This document shows, piece by piece, positions 20,695 to 31,737 of a stretch of 64,000 nt of DNA (within the stretch, counting starts at the first letter, position 1; every line of letters starts with the position of its first letter). Under the pieces are notes generated by a model. That model searched no databases. It was not told where the DNA came from and saw only the letters and a list, made by a program, of their open reading frames with translations. The position numbers and the translations under genes are program-made. The stretch is from a bacterium (GTDB taxonomy: Bacteria; SAR324; XYD2-FULL-50-16): NCBI GenBank assembly GCA_018830885.1, contig JAHJRI010000364.1, positions 1-64,000 of the forward strand, read 5' to 3'.

Positions 20695-22734
20695 ATGGAA
20701 TTTCAGTATTGCGTTTTTTATAAGAATGACCGGTTTCAGTTTGGGTGGATCAAAGAGGTGCGAAAGACCAAACTGGTCATTGTTCCAGTACAAGGCAAGG
20801 AGTTTAACAGTTCGTCAAATCGGCTGGAGTATATCTGGCAGGGAACTGTTTTCCAGAAGGAAAAGGAAGCACTCGCGTATCTGGCTCAGCAAGCGGAAAG
20901 GGTACTGGCTGAATCGAACCGGATTGACCTGGATGTTATCCATGAGCTTTGTGATATTGATACTCCTTATACGTTGGAGGATCTGGCTGATAATTTTCTG
21001 GATGACCCTGACGATGGCTGGGCCAGGGTTGCCCTTCTGATAAACATCAAAAGGGATAGAACACGTTTTCAGCAGAAAAAAAACCAGTTTTTCGCCAGGA
21101 GTCTGGAGGAAATACAAAAACTGGAAGAAGAGTCGGAAAAAAAGCTTGAAAACGAACGCCGGCAGTTGAAGGAAAAAGAGTGGGCTGACAAACTGCGGAA
21201 TAATGAGTTGCCTGAAATTGTTTCTGCAGAAGAGGATCACTGGCAGCATTTTCTGCACCGTATACAGAATTTCCTGCTTCACCTTGAAAATTCCCAGGAA
21301 AAGGACTATTTCTACGCGTTGTTTCAATGCCAGGGTACAGAGCCTATCATAACCGAAAGACGTCTTCTCGATGTGCTATCACTGGCAGGTATTAAAATAT
21401 CATGGGGAAATCTAATCCTGAGCCGGGTGAGTGCACACGCAAAAATCAGTGATGCGGAGCTGGCCGCGGTTGCTGAAATGAAAGGGCTGGATATATGGAA
21501 AGGGAACTATCAGTTAGAAACCAGGGACCAGAGAGCCATAACCACATATACTGTCGATAATGCTGAAACCCGGGATTATGATGATGCCGTGAGTTGGGAA
21601 AAACAGAACGGTGGTGGTATCCTGCGTGTTCATATCGCCGATGTGGCATCTTATATCGTCAAAAACAGCCTTCTCTTTCAACATAGTGAAAACCGGCTTT
21701 CCTCCCTTTATACGGTGAAGAAAGTCTGCCCCATGTTTCATCCTGATCTTTCGGAAGATCTGTTTTCGCTGCGGCAAAGTTGTGACCGACCAGTCCTGAC
21801 TTTCGAAGCTCAAATAGATGAAAACGGTGCTATGGGAACAACGCAGATTTATCGATCTGTCATCAATGTCTCCGAGAATCTTTCTTACGAAGCGGTGGAT
21901 AAGGCCATTGTTCAAGGGGTTCCGTTTTGGAATGACATGTGGCAGTCATGCCAGAGGTTGAAAGACAAAAGAATTGAAAATGGATCTCTTGAGCTGGAAC
22001 GGGTAGAAATCAAACTGGATATCTCAGATCCAGATAACATTGAAATAAAGGAAGTGCGGGAAAACACACCGGCGAATATGATGATCCAGGAACTGGCTAT
22101 CTTTGCAAATCACCAGGCAGCATCCTTCTGCAAACAACACAACCTGCTCTGCTTGTATCGAAACCAGCCTCCATATAGCATCAATAAGGAATTGGCAGAG
22201 GACGAAAAACCGACTCTGCGGGACATTCATATTCAACCGGCGCGGATTGCCACTAATCCGGAAGGCCATTCTGCGCTGGGCCTTGATTGCTATCAGCAGG
22301 TCACTTCACCGATTAGACGGTTTCTGGATCTGGTTAATCAGGGTGTTATTTTTTCCAGACTGGCCGATGTTGAAAGTGGTTATACGTCGGATGAAATGTT
22401 GAGCTGGGCCAGACAAGGAGAGGAAATTCAGCGTGAATACAGTGCCATTGAGCGGCGGTTGCTGGATCACTGGAAGATAAAATACCTGGAACAACATCGG
22501 GATGATATTTTTGATGCAGAGATGATTCGGACTTTGAGAAATGGTAAGTCACTGATCAAAATTCAAAAAATTCAATTAATTGTCGATTGCATGCTGGATG
22601 AGGTGCCCCACCAGCCATTTCAGGTCGTTGTTGATCAGGTGACACCAAAATATGACCGCGTTATTGTGAGACCTTATTTTGACGGGACGACAAAATTGAC
22701 TTCTGAGGTTGAAGAACACTATCCAGAAACTTAA
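20695..22734 (+). CDS. RNB-domain exoribonuclease (RNase II/R family)
   Basis: TVDNAETRDYDDAVSWEKQNGGGILRVHIADVASYI; ENRLSSLYTVKKVCPMFHPDLSEDLFSL; QVTSPIRRFLDLVNQ; start could be 20677 or 20695. Confidence 0.9.
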   Translation: MEFQYCVFYKNDRFQFGWIKEVRKTKLVIVPVQGKEFNSSSNRLEYIWQGTVFQKEKEALAYLAQQAERVLAESNRIDLDVIHELCDIDTPYTLEDLADNFLDDPDDGWARVALLINIKRDRTRFQQKKNQFFARSLEEIQKLEEESEKKLENERRQLKEKEWADKLRNNELPEIVSAEEDHWQHFLHRIQNFLLHLENSQEKDYFYALFQCQGTEPIITERRLLDVLSLAGIKISWGNLILSRVSAHAKISDAELAAVAEMKGLDIWKGNYQLETRDQRAITTYTVDNAETRDYDDAVSWEKQNGGGILRVHIADVASYIVKNSLLFQHSENRLSSLYTVKKVCPMFHPDLSEDLFSLRQSCDRPVLTFEAQIDENGAMGTTQIYRSVINVSENLSYEAVDKAIVQGVPFWNDMWQSCQRLKDKRIENGSLELERVEIKLDISDPDNIEIKEVRENTPANMMIQELAIFANHQAASFCKQHNLLCLYRNQPPYSINKELAEDEKPTLRDIHIQPARIATNPEGHSALGLDCYQQVTSPIRRFLDLVNQGVIFSRLADVESGYTSDEMLSWARQGEEIQREYSAIERRLLDHWKIKYLEQHRDDIFDAEMIRTLRNGKSLIKIQKIQLIVDCMLDEVPHQPFQVVVDQVTPKYDRVIVRPYFDGTTKLTSEVEEHYPET

Positions 22735-22770
22735 CTTCCCATAAGAAAAAACGGCTGCCCCCCATCAGGC

Positions 22771-23718
22771 TCATCCATAATAGTGTTCCAGTGCCGCAAT
22801 AACCCTGTTCATTTCCTCGGGCAGTTCGGAATGATGTTCGAGCCATTCACCGGTTTTTGGATGGATAAATCCCAGGCTTTTAGCATGCAATGCCTGGCCC
22901 TGATAGTTCTTGAGTATACTTACCAGGTCTGCGGGATACTTTTGGGCATAGTTTTTAAAACTTCCATAAACGGAATCTCCCAGCAGCGGGTGCCCGATTG
23001 AACTTAAATGAATGCGGATCTGATGGGTGCGGCCGGTTTCCAGCTGGCATTCAATCAGGCTGAGATAATGGTACGCTTTCAATATTTTCCAATGCGTCAA
23101 GGCCCGTTTTCCATCCGCCCGGATCGTAAATTTTTTCCGGTTTTTCGGATGTCTTCCTAGGGGTTGGTCGATTATCCCGCTGGTTTTTGCGAAGATTCCC
23201 CAAGCTATGGCCTGATAGATTCTCAATATGCTGTGCTCAAAAAACTGTTGGGCCAGGTGATCGTGGGTCGCGTTGTCTTTGGCGATAACGAGCAAACCGG
23301 AGGTCTCTTTATCGATTCGGTGGACAATACCGGGTCGGACAGGATCTTTTCCCGAGAGTTTGGAGTGATGCAGCAGGTAATTGACCAGTGTATCGGAGCT
23401 GTGTCCGGCTGCTGGATGAACGACCACCCCGCAGGGTTTGTTTACAATCAGCAGATAGGGGTCTTCGTAGACGATTTCCAGATTATAAGGAACCGGGAGA
23501 ACTTCAGATACGGGTCTGGGTAGAAGCTCGAATGTGATGAGGTCCCCAGCTCTGACAATTCTTTTTGACGTGATTTTCAGGGGTGAGTCATTGATCTGAA
23601 CGACACCAGAGTTAATCAGGCGTTGTGCTTCTGATCGTGAAGAAACCGCTTGATGAGATGAAAGCACAACGTCGAGCCTTTTTTGATCTAGAGTATCTGA
23701 AACTCTAAGATGCTCCAT
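22771..23718 (-). CDS. RluA/RluD-family 23S rRNA pseudouridine synthase
   Basis: S4 domain N-terminus; VNKPCGVVVHPAAGH; GIVHRIDKETSGLLVIAKDN; LETGRTHQIRIHLSSIGHPLLGDSVYG. Confidence 0.94.
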   Translation of the reverse strand: MEHLRVSDTLDQKRLDVVLSSHQAVSSRSEAQRLINSGVVQINDSPLKITSKRIVRAGDLITFELLPRPVSEVLPVPYNLEIVYEDPYLLIVNKPCGVVVHPAAGHSSDTLVNYLLHHSKLSGKDPVRPGIVHRIDKETSGLLVIAKDNATHDHLAQQFFEHSILRIYQAIAWGIFAKTSGIIDQPLGRHPKNRKKFTIRADGKRALTHWKILKAYHYLSLIECQLETGRTHQIRIHLSSIGHPLLGDSVYGSFKNYAQKYPADLVSILKNYQGQALHAKSLGFIHPKTGEWLEHHSELPEEMNRVIAALEHYYG

Positions 23719-25238
23719 CAGAGCTCCAACAATTCAAACTGCTCGTAGTGAAATTTATCTGACGTTTGAAGGGAAATAGTGCCTTTGATGAGTCGTTCCA
23801 TGGAACGATAGGTTTCAATCTCTTCGATTTCCAGATACTCCGCTATATCCGGATGCAAGCCAAGCAGCAGATTCTGTGGTGGTTTGGGGCCGTTGCTGAG
23901 CCGGGATATCTCTCGGAAGATCTCATAAATCACGGATGCCGGTGAGAGTATTCTTGCAGTGCCATCACAATAAGGACAAGGAATACGAAGATATCGACCC
24001 AGGTTTTCCCGATTCCTTTTGCGCGTCATCTCGACCAGCCCGATTTCTGATATCGGCAATACCTTGGTTTTGGCCTTATCTTTCTTCAATTCATTTTTCA
24101 GGATACGAAAAACCTTTTCCCTGTTTTCGGCAGATTCCATATCAATGAAATCAATGATGATAATACCTCCGATATCCCTTAGTTTCAGCTGATGGACAAT
24201 CTCCACAGCCGATTCCATGTTGGTGATTAAAATGGTGTTTTCATGACTGTCCGAAACTGTGAAACGCCCCGTATTGATATCAATGGCTGTCAGCGCTTCC
24301 GATTGATCAATCACCAAATGCCCGCCTGATTTCAACCAGACTTTACGGCTCATCGCCCGGTCTATCTCATGGGTAATGCCAAAATGATCAAAAATTGGAA
24401 TTTTACCGGAATACAACTTCAGGACGTGACTGTAATGGGGCAGATAGGTTGAAAGGTATTTTTTTGTCTTTTCGTATTCAAAAGTATCATCAATAAACAG
24501 TCCTTCCACATCCGGTGCGAGCATATCTCTGATCGTCCTGAAGGTGAGGTTCAGGTCCTCAAACAAGATAGCGGGTGATCGATATGTTTTGTATTTTTTT
24601 TCAGCCTCATGCCAGGTCGTCAGCAGATACTCAACGTCATGTCTGAATTCCTCTTCAGATCGGTTTGTGGCAACGGTTCTGACAATAAAACCCGTATTTT
24701 CCGGTTTGATACTGGATACGATTTTCCGCAGGCGGTTGCGTTCCTTTTCATCGCGTATCTGCCTGGACACCCCCACGTTGTTTACATGGGGCATGAACAC
24801 CAGGTTACGGCCGGGAAGGGTGATGTTACAGGTGATGCGAGCCCCTTTGTTGCCAATGGGTCCCTTTGAAACCTGCACCATAATATCCTGACCCTCTTGG
24901 ATCAGAGAAGAGATGTTTTGCTTTTGACGGTCCGCTCTCCTTTTCTGGTAGTTTTTGCCGTTGTTTTCTTCACTGTCATCGTCGTCTGAATCAATGTCAA
25001 TTCTTTCCGGGTCGGTTCGGATGTCATCGACATAAAGAAAGGCAGCTTTTTCCAGACCAATGTCAATAAAAGCGGACTCCATGCCCGGCAGGACTTTTAA
25101 TACTTTCCCTTTGAATATATTTCCTACAACGCTCTTGTCTCTTTCTCTTTCGTAAAATATTTCATTTACTGATTTACCTTGAAGGAGAGCAATACGAATC
25201 TCATGCTTTGTATGGTTAATAACGATCTGTTTTCCCAT
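23718..25238 (-). CDS. rng: Ribonuclease E/G family (RNase G)
   Basis: GNIFKGKVLKVLPGMESAFIDIGLEKAAFLYVDDI; GGHLVIDQSEALTAIDINTGRF; CPYCDGTARI. Confidence 0.93.
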   Translation of the reverse strand: MGKQIVINHTKHEIRIALLQGKSVNEIFYERERDKSVVGNIFKGKVLKVLPGMESAFIDIGLEKAAFLYVDDIRTDPERIDIDSDDDDSEENNGKNYQKRRADRQKQNISSLIQEGQDIMVQVSKGPIGNKGARITCNITLPGRNLVFMPHVNNVGVSRQIRDEKERNRLRKIVSSIKPENTGFIVRTVATNRSEEEFRHDVEYLLTTWHEAEKKYKTYRSPAILFEDLNLTFRTIRDMLAPDVEGLFIDDTFEYEKTKKYLSTYLPHYSHVLKLYSGKIPIFDHFGITHEIDRAMSRKVWLKSGGHLVIDQSEALTAIDINTGRFTVSDSHENTILITNMESAVEIVHQLKLRDIGGIIIIDFIDMESAENREKVFRILKNELKKDKAKTKVLPISEIGLVEMTRKRNRENLGRYLRIPCPYCDGTARILSPASVIYEIFREISRLSNGPKPPQNLLLGLHPDIAEYLEIEEIETYRSMERLIKGTISLQTSDKFHYEQFELLEL

Positions 25239-26005
25239 ATGCTGGCTATAATTTTACAATTTAACCAACATTTTCGCAGACTGATTTATCCTTTTTAAAT
25301 CAATATATTAATCCTTAGATTGCTTTGAATTTTCTTTTAAACCGCAATACAGCCTTCACAAGTTGTTTTGTATCTGCGTGGAGGCCTTCCTATTTTAAAT
25401 ATATTTGATAATACAAAGATCTTGGTGTTGTTTTGAACTCGAGGTTTCCCAGCTCGAATGGATCATTGCTGACAATAGTGAATGATTTGTCACAAAGCTG
25501 CAGGCTAATTGGAAAATTCGAAATTTTGGATTTTGAATAATCTGCGTTATGTTGGTTCGAGAGTGATTAGTTTATGAAAATGAATTAGTTGTCGTTTTCA
25601 GATTGGTAAGTCTTCAATATTTTCACCTTTAAGTAAATTGTTCACGTTGCTAGTATGAGGTAATGAAATAGTATTCGGATTCGCTGCAACAATACCCTTG
25701 TCTCATGATGAATGCTGGATTTATAGGGCCACATGGGTGTCAATATGATGATAATCTGATTTTAAACCATATAGTTATCTAAGAAAGTAAGCTGTCAGAT
25801 TAGCGTGGTCGGGGTCTGATTATTAAATTTTTACTGCTTTGATCTGTATCAATTGATTTTGAAATCCAGAGTTCCAAGTTATCTTTTTTTGCCCATTTTC
25901 GCAACAAGAAATCGATAAGCAGCGTTACCCCATTTTTTGCTGTTTTTAATAGTCTAATCTATCACTATAGATAGATTCTTTGTTGTCTTTTTGCACCTTG
26001 TGAGA

Positions 26006-26473
26006 TTATATTTTTTTATAGAGATCAATGGTTTCAATCAGGCTGAGCATGGCGTCACTCCCCTTGTTACCCGCTTTTGTGCCGGCTCTTTCAATAGCCT
26101 GTTCAATATTTTCAGTTGTCAGTACGCCAAAAGAGACGGGTATGCTGGTACTCAATGACACCTGGGCAATGCCTTTTGAGACCTCATTCGCCACATAGTC
26201 AAAATGGGGTGTTGATCCTCTGATGACAGCGCCCAGAGCGATAATACCATCATACTTTCCCGTCAAGGCAATTTTTTGACATGTCAGAGGGATTTCAAAA
26301 GCACCTGGGACCCTGAAGATGGTGAAATCCTCAGCGATTCCCTCATGTCTCTTAAATGTGTCCAATGCTCCCTCCAGGAGTTTATTGGAAATGAAATCAT
26401 TGAATCGAGCGACAACTGCTGCGATTTTCAGATTCTTAGCTGAATAGTGTCCTTCCACGGTTTTGATACTCAT
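26006..26473 (-). CDS. ribH: 6,7-dimethyl-8-ribityllumazine synthase
   Basis: [92 protein letters not shown]. Confidence 0.96.
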   Translation of the reverse strand: MSIKTVEGHYSAKNLKIAAVVARFNDFISNKLLEGALDTFKRHEGIAEDFTIFRVPGAFEIPLTCQKIALTGKYDGIIALGAVIRGSTPHFDYVANEVSKGIAQVSLSTSIPVSFGVLTTENIEQAIERAGTKAGNKGSDAMLSLIETIDLYKKI

Positions 26474-26735
26474 AGAATCTCCTGTTATTGTCGATGAACA
26501 TAAAATTAGTGATTATTTTCGGTGTCGGTTGTCGGGATCTATTCTGGTGAAATAGTTTATCAATCCGATGTTTTTTGTCTATCTTTAAAATGAAGGAAAA
26601 ATTGAGCTTTTTCAATGACGAACTTTATCATAATTGTGAAAGATCATTTTAAAGATGACGTCCTGATGGGATTGAAATATAGTTTTTAAAGAGAAAAGCG
26701 CTAGAATCTGTAGAATTGAAAAGGGATTAAGCCAG

Positions 26736-27605
26736 ATGAAAGGAAATTTGCTCAACGGGGCGAAAAATCGCGGATTGTGCAGGAGGGGTCTCCTGATATG
26801 GATATTGGGGTTTGGTTTGCAGCTGATGGTCGTCACAAATTCAGTCGATGCCAAGATCATTGGTGTCGATGGGCTGCTCAGCAAGGTTCTTGAGAATAAT
26901 CAGAATATCCGTTCCTTCTATTTTGAAATGGGGACACGAATTTTTGATCCTGAAGCGTTTTCGCCCCTTGATGAACAAAGAGAAGAAAATCTGGTTCCCT
27001 ATGAGACGAAAGATAGGAACTTTTTTCAAAAAACCGTCTGGGTCAGGGATGAATATTGCTTGATTGAAACACTAGATTATGCAGAGACACCCTTGAATAT
27101 GTATATCATCGAACCGGTCAACCGGGCATTCGGCATCAATCTTCAGGATTCCCGTCCTTTTTCTAATGAAGACCTGGTTTACCCCTATCTGATCTTCTTC
27201 ACAAAGTTTGTCGCATATCTGAAATCGAGCCTGGAGGATATCGGAATCAATACCAGCAAGGTTACCATTGAGCAGCGGGAAAGCAGTGTGGTATATCAAT
27301 TGGGAAGTGATGACGAAAACATCCTTGTGGACCCAGAGTCTTTTGCCGTGCTTGAAATCAACAGGCAGGTTCAGGTTTGGGGGCGCTTTTATCCGTTGCA
27401 GATTCGTTTTTCAGATTGGGACAAACAGTATCCGGGACTCCCTGAAACAGCCCGCTTTTATATCAATTCCCGTCTTTTTAAAGAGGTAAGAATCCTTTTG
27501 AAGCAGCGTCGTGTCTATACACCGAGAAGAAATTTTTTATCAAAGTATCATCAGATGCTACCCCAGTTTTTTCCTTTTTCGCTGGATACTTCCTATTCTC
27601 AATAA
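26736..27605 (+). CDS. Predicted secreted protein of unknown function upstream of SurA-like gene
   Basis: Hydrophobic N-terminal segment LLIWILGFGLQLMVV; no family recognised; in tight order with following two envelope genes. Confidence 0.6.
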   Translation: MKGNLLNGAKNRGLCRRGLLIWILGFGLQLMVVTNSVDAKIIGVDGLLSKVLENNQNIRSFYFEMGTRIFDPEAFSPLDEQREENLVPYETKDRNFFQKTVWVRDEYCLIETLDYAETPLNMYIIEPVNRAFGINLQDSRPFSNEDLVYPYLIFFTKFVAYLKSSLEDIGINTSKVTIEQRESSVVYQLGSDDENILVDPESFAVLEINRQVQVWGRFYPLQIRFSDWDKQYPGLPETARFYINSRLFKEVRILLKQRRVYTPRRNFLSKYHQMLPQFFPFSLDTSYSQ

Positions 27606-27606
27606 G

Positions 27607-28545
27607 ATGAAATTTCTCCTATATTTTTTTTTCATGCTGTTCTCTGTTAGTGTTTCAGCTTCGGCCGTTTATGACAGAATTCTCATTATTGTGAATGATC
27701 GGGTTATAACACAGAATGAGATCGAGATCCGACTCGATGAATTTGTGAAACAAAGCAGTCATGGGATCCTTCCTGTTGAAAAGCTCAAGGAACTCAGGTC
27801 TCAAATGATTGATCTGTTGATTGAAGAAGCGCTGTTGGATATTCGGGCAGATGAATTGAAAATCATGCTAACCGATGAGGAACTGGACGCCGAAGTGGAT
27901 CAATATCGTAAACAGAACGGGTTGAGCCAGATTGAATTTGAGGAACTTTTGGAAAGACGGCAATCGACACTGACTGATTTTAGAAACAACTATCAAAAAA
28001 GAACCAAGCGGTCACTTGTGATTAATCAGGAAATTCGGTCACAAATTGATATCCCGGATGAAAGACTGAAGGCGTTATATGACTCTGGAGAGGGAAAAAC
28101 CGTTCGCATCAGAGCCAGGCATATTCTCCTGGTATTGAAAAATGATGCGTCAGCTGAGGAATCGGAAACGGTCAGGCAGAAATTAATATGGATTAAAGAG
28201 CAGATACAGTCCGGAAAATCGTTTACAGAGATGGCCGATCTCTATTCTCAGGATCCGTCGGTTAAAAATAATCATGGCGATCTTGGGTTTTTTGGGAAAA
28301 ACGACATGGTTCGCGAATTTGCTGAGGTGGCCTTTTCCCTGAAACCGGGGACGATCAGTGATCCGGTACGGTCACAATTCGGGTTTCACTTGATAGAGGT
28401 CCTGGAATCAAAAGCCGATCCCCTAGAGTCTTTTGAAAAAGTGAAACCGAAATTATACCAGGAGGAGTACAAAAAGATATTTGATCAGAAGTATCGAGAA
28501 TTTATTCAGAATCTTAAACAGAAAGCACGAATTACTAGACGATAA
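27607..28545 (+). CDS. SurA/PpiC-type periplasmic peptidyl-prolyl isomerase
   Basis: MKFLLYFFFMLFSVSVSASAVYDRILIIVNDRVITQNEIEIRL; VRIRARHILLVLKND...SFTEMADLYSQDPSVKNNHGDLGFFGKNDMVREFAEVAFSLKPGTISDPVRSQFGFHLIEV; ATG at 27607 preferred. Confidence 0.9.
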   Translation: MKFLLYFFFMLFSVSVSASAVYDRILIIVNDRVITQNEIEIRLDEFVKQSSHGILPVEKLKELRSQMIDLLIEEALLDIRADELKIMLTDEELDAEVDQYRKQNGLSQIEFEELLERRQSTLTDFRNNYQKRTKRSLVINQEIRSQIDIPDERLKALYDSGEGKTVRIRARHILLVLKNDASAEESETVRQKLIWIKEQIQSGKSFTEMADLYSQDPSVKNNHGDLGFFGKNDMVREFAEVAFSLKPGTISDPVRSQFGFHLIEVLESKADPLESFEKVKPKLYQEEYKKIFDQKYREFIQNLKQKARITRR

Positions 28546-28552
28546 AGGGATT

Positions 28553-30760
28553 GTGAAAGGGAAACGTACCATTAAATTCTGCTCAGTACTGTTTTTTTTG
28601 TTGATTTCGATCAGTGATACCCAGGCTCAATCGTTTCTGAGCCAGCCAGGGACTGATGTCAGCTCTCAGGAAATCAGATTGGGAGAAGAGAAAAAGAAAA
28701 CGGTCGAATCCACTGCAGGAACTTCAGGTGTGCGAGAACTGTATAAGGGAATGCGGATACTGTCCACTGTGGCCCCGTCACCGGAGTTGCCTGTTGAAAA
28801 GCAGCAGAAGAGTAATCCGGTGCCGCAGCCTGATCGGGAGCGGTTTTTTGAAACAGATCCTTCAGCAGAACCGGTCACACGGGAATTCGATGCAACATCC
28901 CTGATCAGGGCGTTGGATCTTATCAACCGAGGTGAATATCGACTGGCACAGGCGTTACTTGAGAATCTGAACCCGAAAACGGTCAACGATCTTTCCGAGA
29001 ATGAAAGGTTTGAACTCTTAGAATTACAAAGCTTTCTTCTCTTAAAGATCAATTTTCATCTGGGAGAGTTCCAGAAGGTGATAGACATGGCCCCCCGGTA
29101 TTTTGAACGGTACAGTAATGGAAGACACTACTTTCAGAGCTACTACTATTTTGCCGTATCTCTCCATAATCAGAAAAAACCATTACAACTTGTTTCCATG
29201 GTGACGGAGGATTTTTTTTCAAATCTGTCCAAGCGCGAAAGCCAGAATTTAAGAACGTTTTTAATTGAAGACGCCGTGAATAAGGGACACCTTGTGGTGG
29301 CTTATAATTTTATACTTGATTCAAATGGCGAACTGATTCCGGGATTTGACCATTTTGTAACAGAAATAATTGAAAAAATAGAAGATATTGATGATATTGA
29401 TGCGATTTTGAATGAAAATCCCGCAGACCTTGTCAAGTCTCATGCTTATCTCAGAAAAGTACAGATATTGATCCGGGATGGCGACTATCAACTGGCTCAG
29501 GATTTCTTGAGTGTTTTATTAAACTCAGACTATATCGACGCGGCCACACTGGCTGAATTGCAGGGTTTTCAAAATTTCATTGATATCGCCCTGAATACCG
29601 ATCCATATAAAATTGGGGTCATACTGCCATTATCGCACAAGTTTTTTGGAAGACTCGCCAGGCAGGCACTGGATGGCTTGGAACTTGCGCTGCAGTCGCG
29701 ATCTTTTGGTGGTCATTCCATTCAGCTGGTCATCAAGGATTCAGCCTTAAATCCGACCACTGGACATCGGAACGAAGCTGTTCAGCTTACAGCAGAGGAA
29801 CGATCCAAGCTGGTGAAAAACCAGGTCCGGGAGCTGGTCGAAGAAGATAGAGTAATTGCCATTCTGGGTCCACTGGCGAAGGATACCTCATTGGCTGCTG
29901 CAGATATTGCTGAGATATATAAAGTGCCGATCATATCATTTTCCATCACGGAAGAGATTGGCAAAGATCGACCGTTTCTCTTTCGGTTTCAGCGGAATCG
30001 GATTATAGAAGCAGAAAACCTGGCCCGTTATGCACTGGACTATCTGCAAGCTGAACGATTCGTTCTCTTTTATATAAATGACAGCTCGGGAAAAGGGTTT
30101 GAAGTCATGCAGACCTTTAGCAGCAAGATTAAGGAGTACGGGGGGGTTATAGCCGGCATTTCACCTATTGAGTACAATCAGGTGGATTTCAAAAACAGCT
30201 ATTTGAGCATTACAGGTGGCTTTCAGAAAAGAAACGATACTGAAGAGACGGCGTTTCAAACGGAAGAACAGGAACCCATTATTGACTTCGACCTGATGTT
30301 TGTTCCCGTTCCTCTGAATACACTGAAAATCATTCTTGACTTTAACCGGTCTTTTGATGCGGAGGATGTATGGGTGTTATCCGGGAGCGAAATCAATGTC
30401 AGGGAGAATCAATTGCTTGATCACACACGGCGCCTAAGGTTTATCGACGCTTTTCCCATCGGCGGGACGAGTACCTATCTGCAACCGTTTTACGAGGAGC
30501 ATTGGCGCTCATATAATTTCAGACCCGGCTATCTGCCGCCGACGAGCTATACCATCTATGCCTATGAGGCCCTGGAAATGGTCTCAAAGCTTCTCAATGA
30601 TGCCCGTTTCCATAACCGGGAGTCCCTTCGTAACGCTATTCACAGTCTGAAGGATTTCCCCGTCCTGAACGGCAGTGTCAACAGTCGTCAAAACGGAGAA
30701 CTGATAAAGAAACTTAACATACTGAAAATAAAATCTAAGGATACTGTTGCGCTATTTTAG
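28553..30760 (+). CDS. Penicillin-binding protein activator (LpoA/YraM)-like / type I periplasmic-binding fold protein
   Basis: TPR-like N-terminal region then YKIGVILPLSHKFFGRLARQALDGLELAL...VIAILGPLAKDTSLAAADIAEIYKVPIISFS; GTG start at 28553 gives a signal peptide. Confidence 0.7.
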   Translation: MKGKRTIKFCSVLFFLLISISDTQAQSFLSQPGTDVSSQEIRLGEEKKKTVESTAGTSGVRELYKGMRILSTVAPSPELPVEKQQKSNPVPQPDRERFFETDPSAEPVTREFDATSLIRALDLINRGEYRLAQALLENLNPKTVNDLSENERFELLELQSFLLLKINFHLGEFQKVIDMAPRYFERYSNGRHYFQSYYYFAVSLHNQKKPLQLVSMVTEDFFSNLSKRESQNLRTFLIEDAVNKGHLVVAYNFILDSNGELIPGFDHFVTEIIEKIEDIDDIDAILNENPADLVKSHAYLRKVQILIRDGDYQLAQDFLSVLLNSDYIDAATLAELQGFQNFIDIALNTDPYKIGVILPLSHKFFGRLARQALDGLELALQSRSFGGHSIQLVIKDSALNPTTGHRNEAVQLTAEERSKLVKNQVRELVEEDRVIAILGPLAKDTSLAAADIAEIYKVPIISFSITEEIGKDRPFLFRFQRNRIIEAENLARYALDYLQAERFVLFYINDSSGKGFEVMQTFSSKIKEYGGVIAGISPIEYNQVDFKNSYLSITGGFQKRNDTEETAFQTEEQEPIIDFDLMFVPVPLNTLKIILDFNRSFDAEDVWVLSGSEINVRENQLLDHTRRLRFIDAFPIGGTSTYLQPFYEEHWRSYNFRPGYLPPTSYTIYAYEALEMVSKLLNDARFHNRESLRNAIHSLKDFPVLNGSVNSRQNGELIKKLNILKIKSKDTVALF

Positions 30761-31692
30761 TACTTTGATTTACGTCGGTCTATGGATGTTAAATAATTGA
30801 AAAAAGGCGAATCTGACTGCAAAACCAGACGGGTGTTGCTTCCGAGTACTTTTTTATAACTGTCAAGCGTTGTCAGGAAAGCATAGAATTCAGGATCTTT
30901 GTTATAAGCATCCCCATAAATTTTAGTAGCCTTGGCATCCGCATCTCCCCGGATCTCTTCTGCCTTCTTATAAGCGCCAGATTCGATGTCTTTCAGCTGT
31001 TTTTCCATGTTCCCCAAGATTTCCGCTTTTTCCGCTTCTCCCTCGGATCGTCGCTGCTCAGCAATTCTCTGTCTTTCTGAAATCATCCGTGCGTAGACCG
31101 TTTCTCTTACCTGATTGGTGTAGTTGATACGTTTCACAAGAACGTCCAGCACTTCAATTCCGAAACTCTTGGCAAGGGCTGAGACGTTATTGAGAACGAT
31201 CTGGGAGAACTGGTCCCGTCCAACCGTGACAAGCTCTTTCTTTCTGGTGGTTTCCGTCGTCAGAGTATAGCTTCTGTTCCAATCAGAACTTCTGATAATT
31301 TCAACAAGACTGTTTTTGGTGACAAAGTCTCTGACGGATCCATTGATTAAATCATCCAGTCTTGAAGATGCCCGGTCGACGTTGTTCATTCTCTGCAGAA
31401 ACAGCAGCGGGTCACTGATTCTCCAGCGAGCTGTTGTATCAACCCAGATATATTTTTTATCCTGGGTAGGTATTTCATTGGGTTCACCGTCCCATTTCAA
31501 AATCCGTTTATCAAAAAAGTGAGTCTTTTGGATAAACGGCAGTTTGAAATAGAGTCCTGCGTCTTTTATCGCTTGACGGACAGGTTGACCAAATTGTGTG
31601 ATGATGGCCTGCTGGCCTTCGTCGACAACGAAGATACCGTTGAATCCGACAAAAAGAATGGCCAATATGACAATCACTAAAGCTCTTTTCAT
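30757..31692 (-). CDS. hflC: Protease modulator HflC
   Basis: FVVDEGQQAIITQFGQPVRQAIKDAGLYFKLPFIQKTHFFDKRILKWDGEPNEIPTQDKKYIWVDTTARWRISDPLLFLQ. Confidence 0.94.
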   Translation of the reverse strand: MKRALVIVILAILFVGFNGIFVVDEGQQAIITQFGQPVRQAIKDAGLYFKLPFIQKTHFFDKRILKWDGEPNEIPTQDKKYIWVDTTARWRISDPLLFLQRMNNVDRASSRLDDLINGSVRDFVTKNSLVEIIRSSDWNRSYTLTTETTRKKELVTVGRDQFSQIVLNNVSALAKSFGIEVLDVLVKRINYTNQVRETVYARMISERQRIAEQRRSEGEAEKAEILGNMEKQLKDIESGAYKKAEEIRGDADAKATKIYGDAYNKDPEFYAFLTTLDSYKKVLGSNTRLVLQSDSPFFNYLTSIDRRKSKY

Positions 31693-31737
31693 TATTCTGC
31701 TCCTCTTTTTTATTTGTTGACTAAGGATCGTACCCTG

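Noticed and set aside
20815-21327. 170-aa minus-strand ORF
   Set aside because: Antisense to the RNB ribonuclease gene; Phe/Gln-rich shadow sequence.
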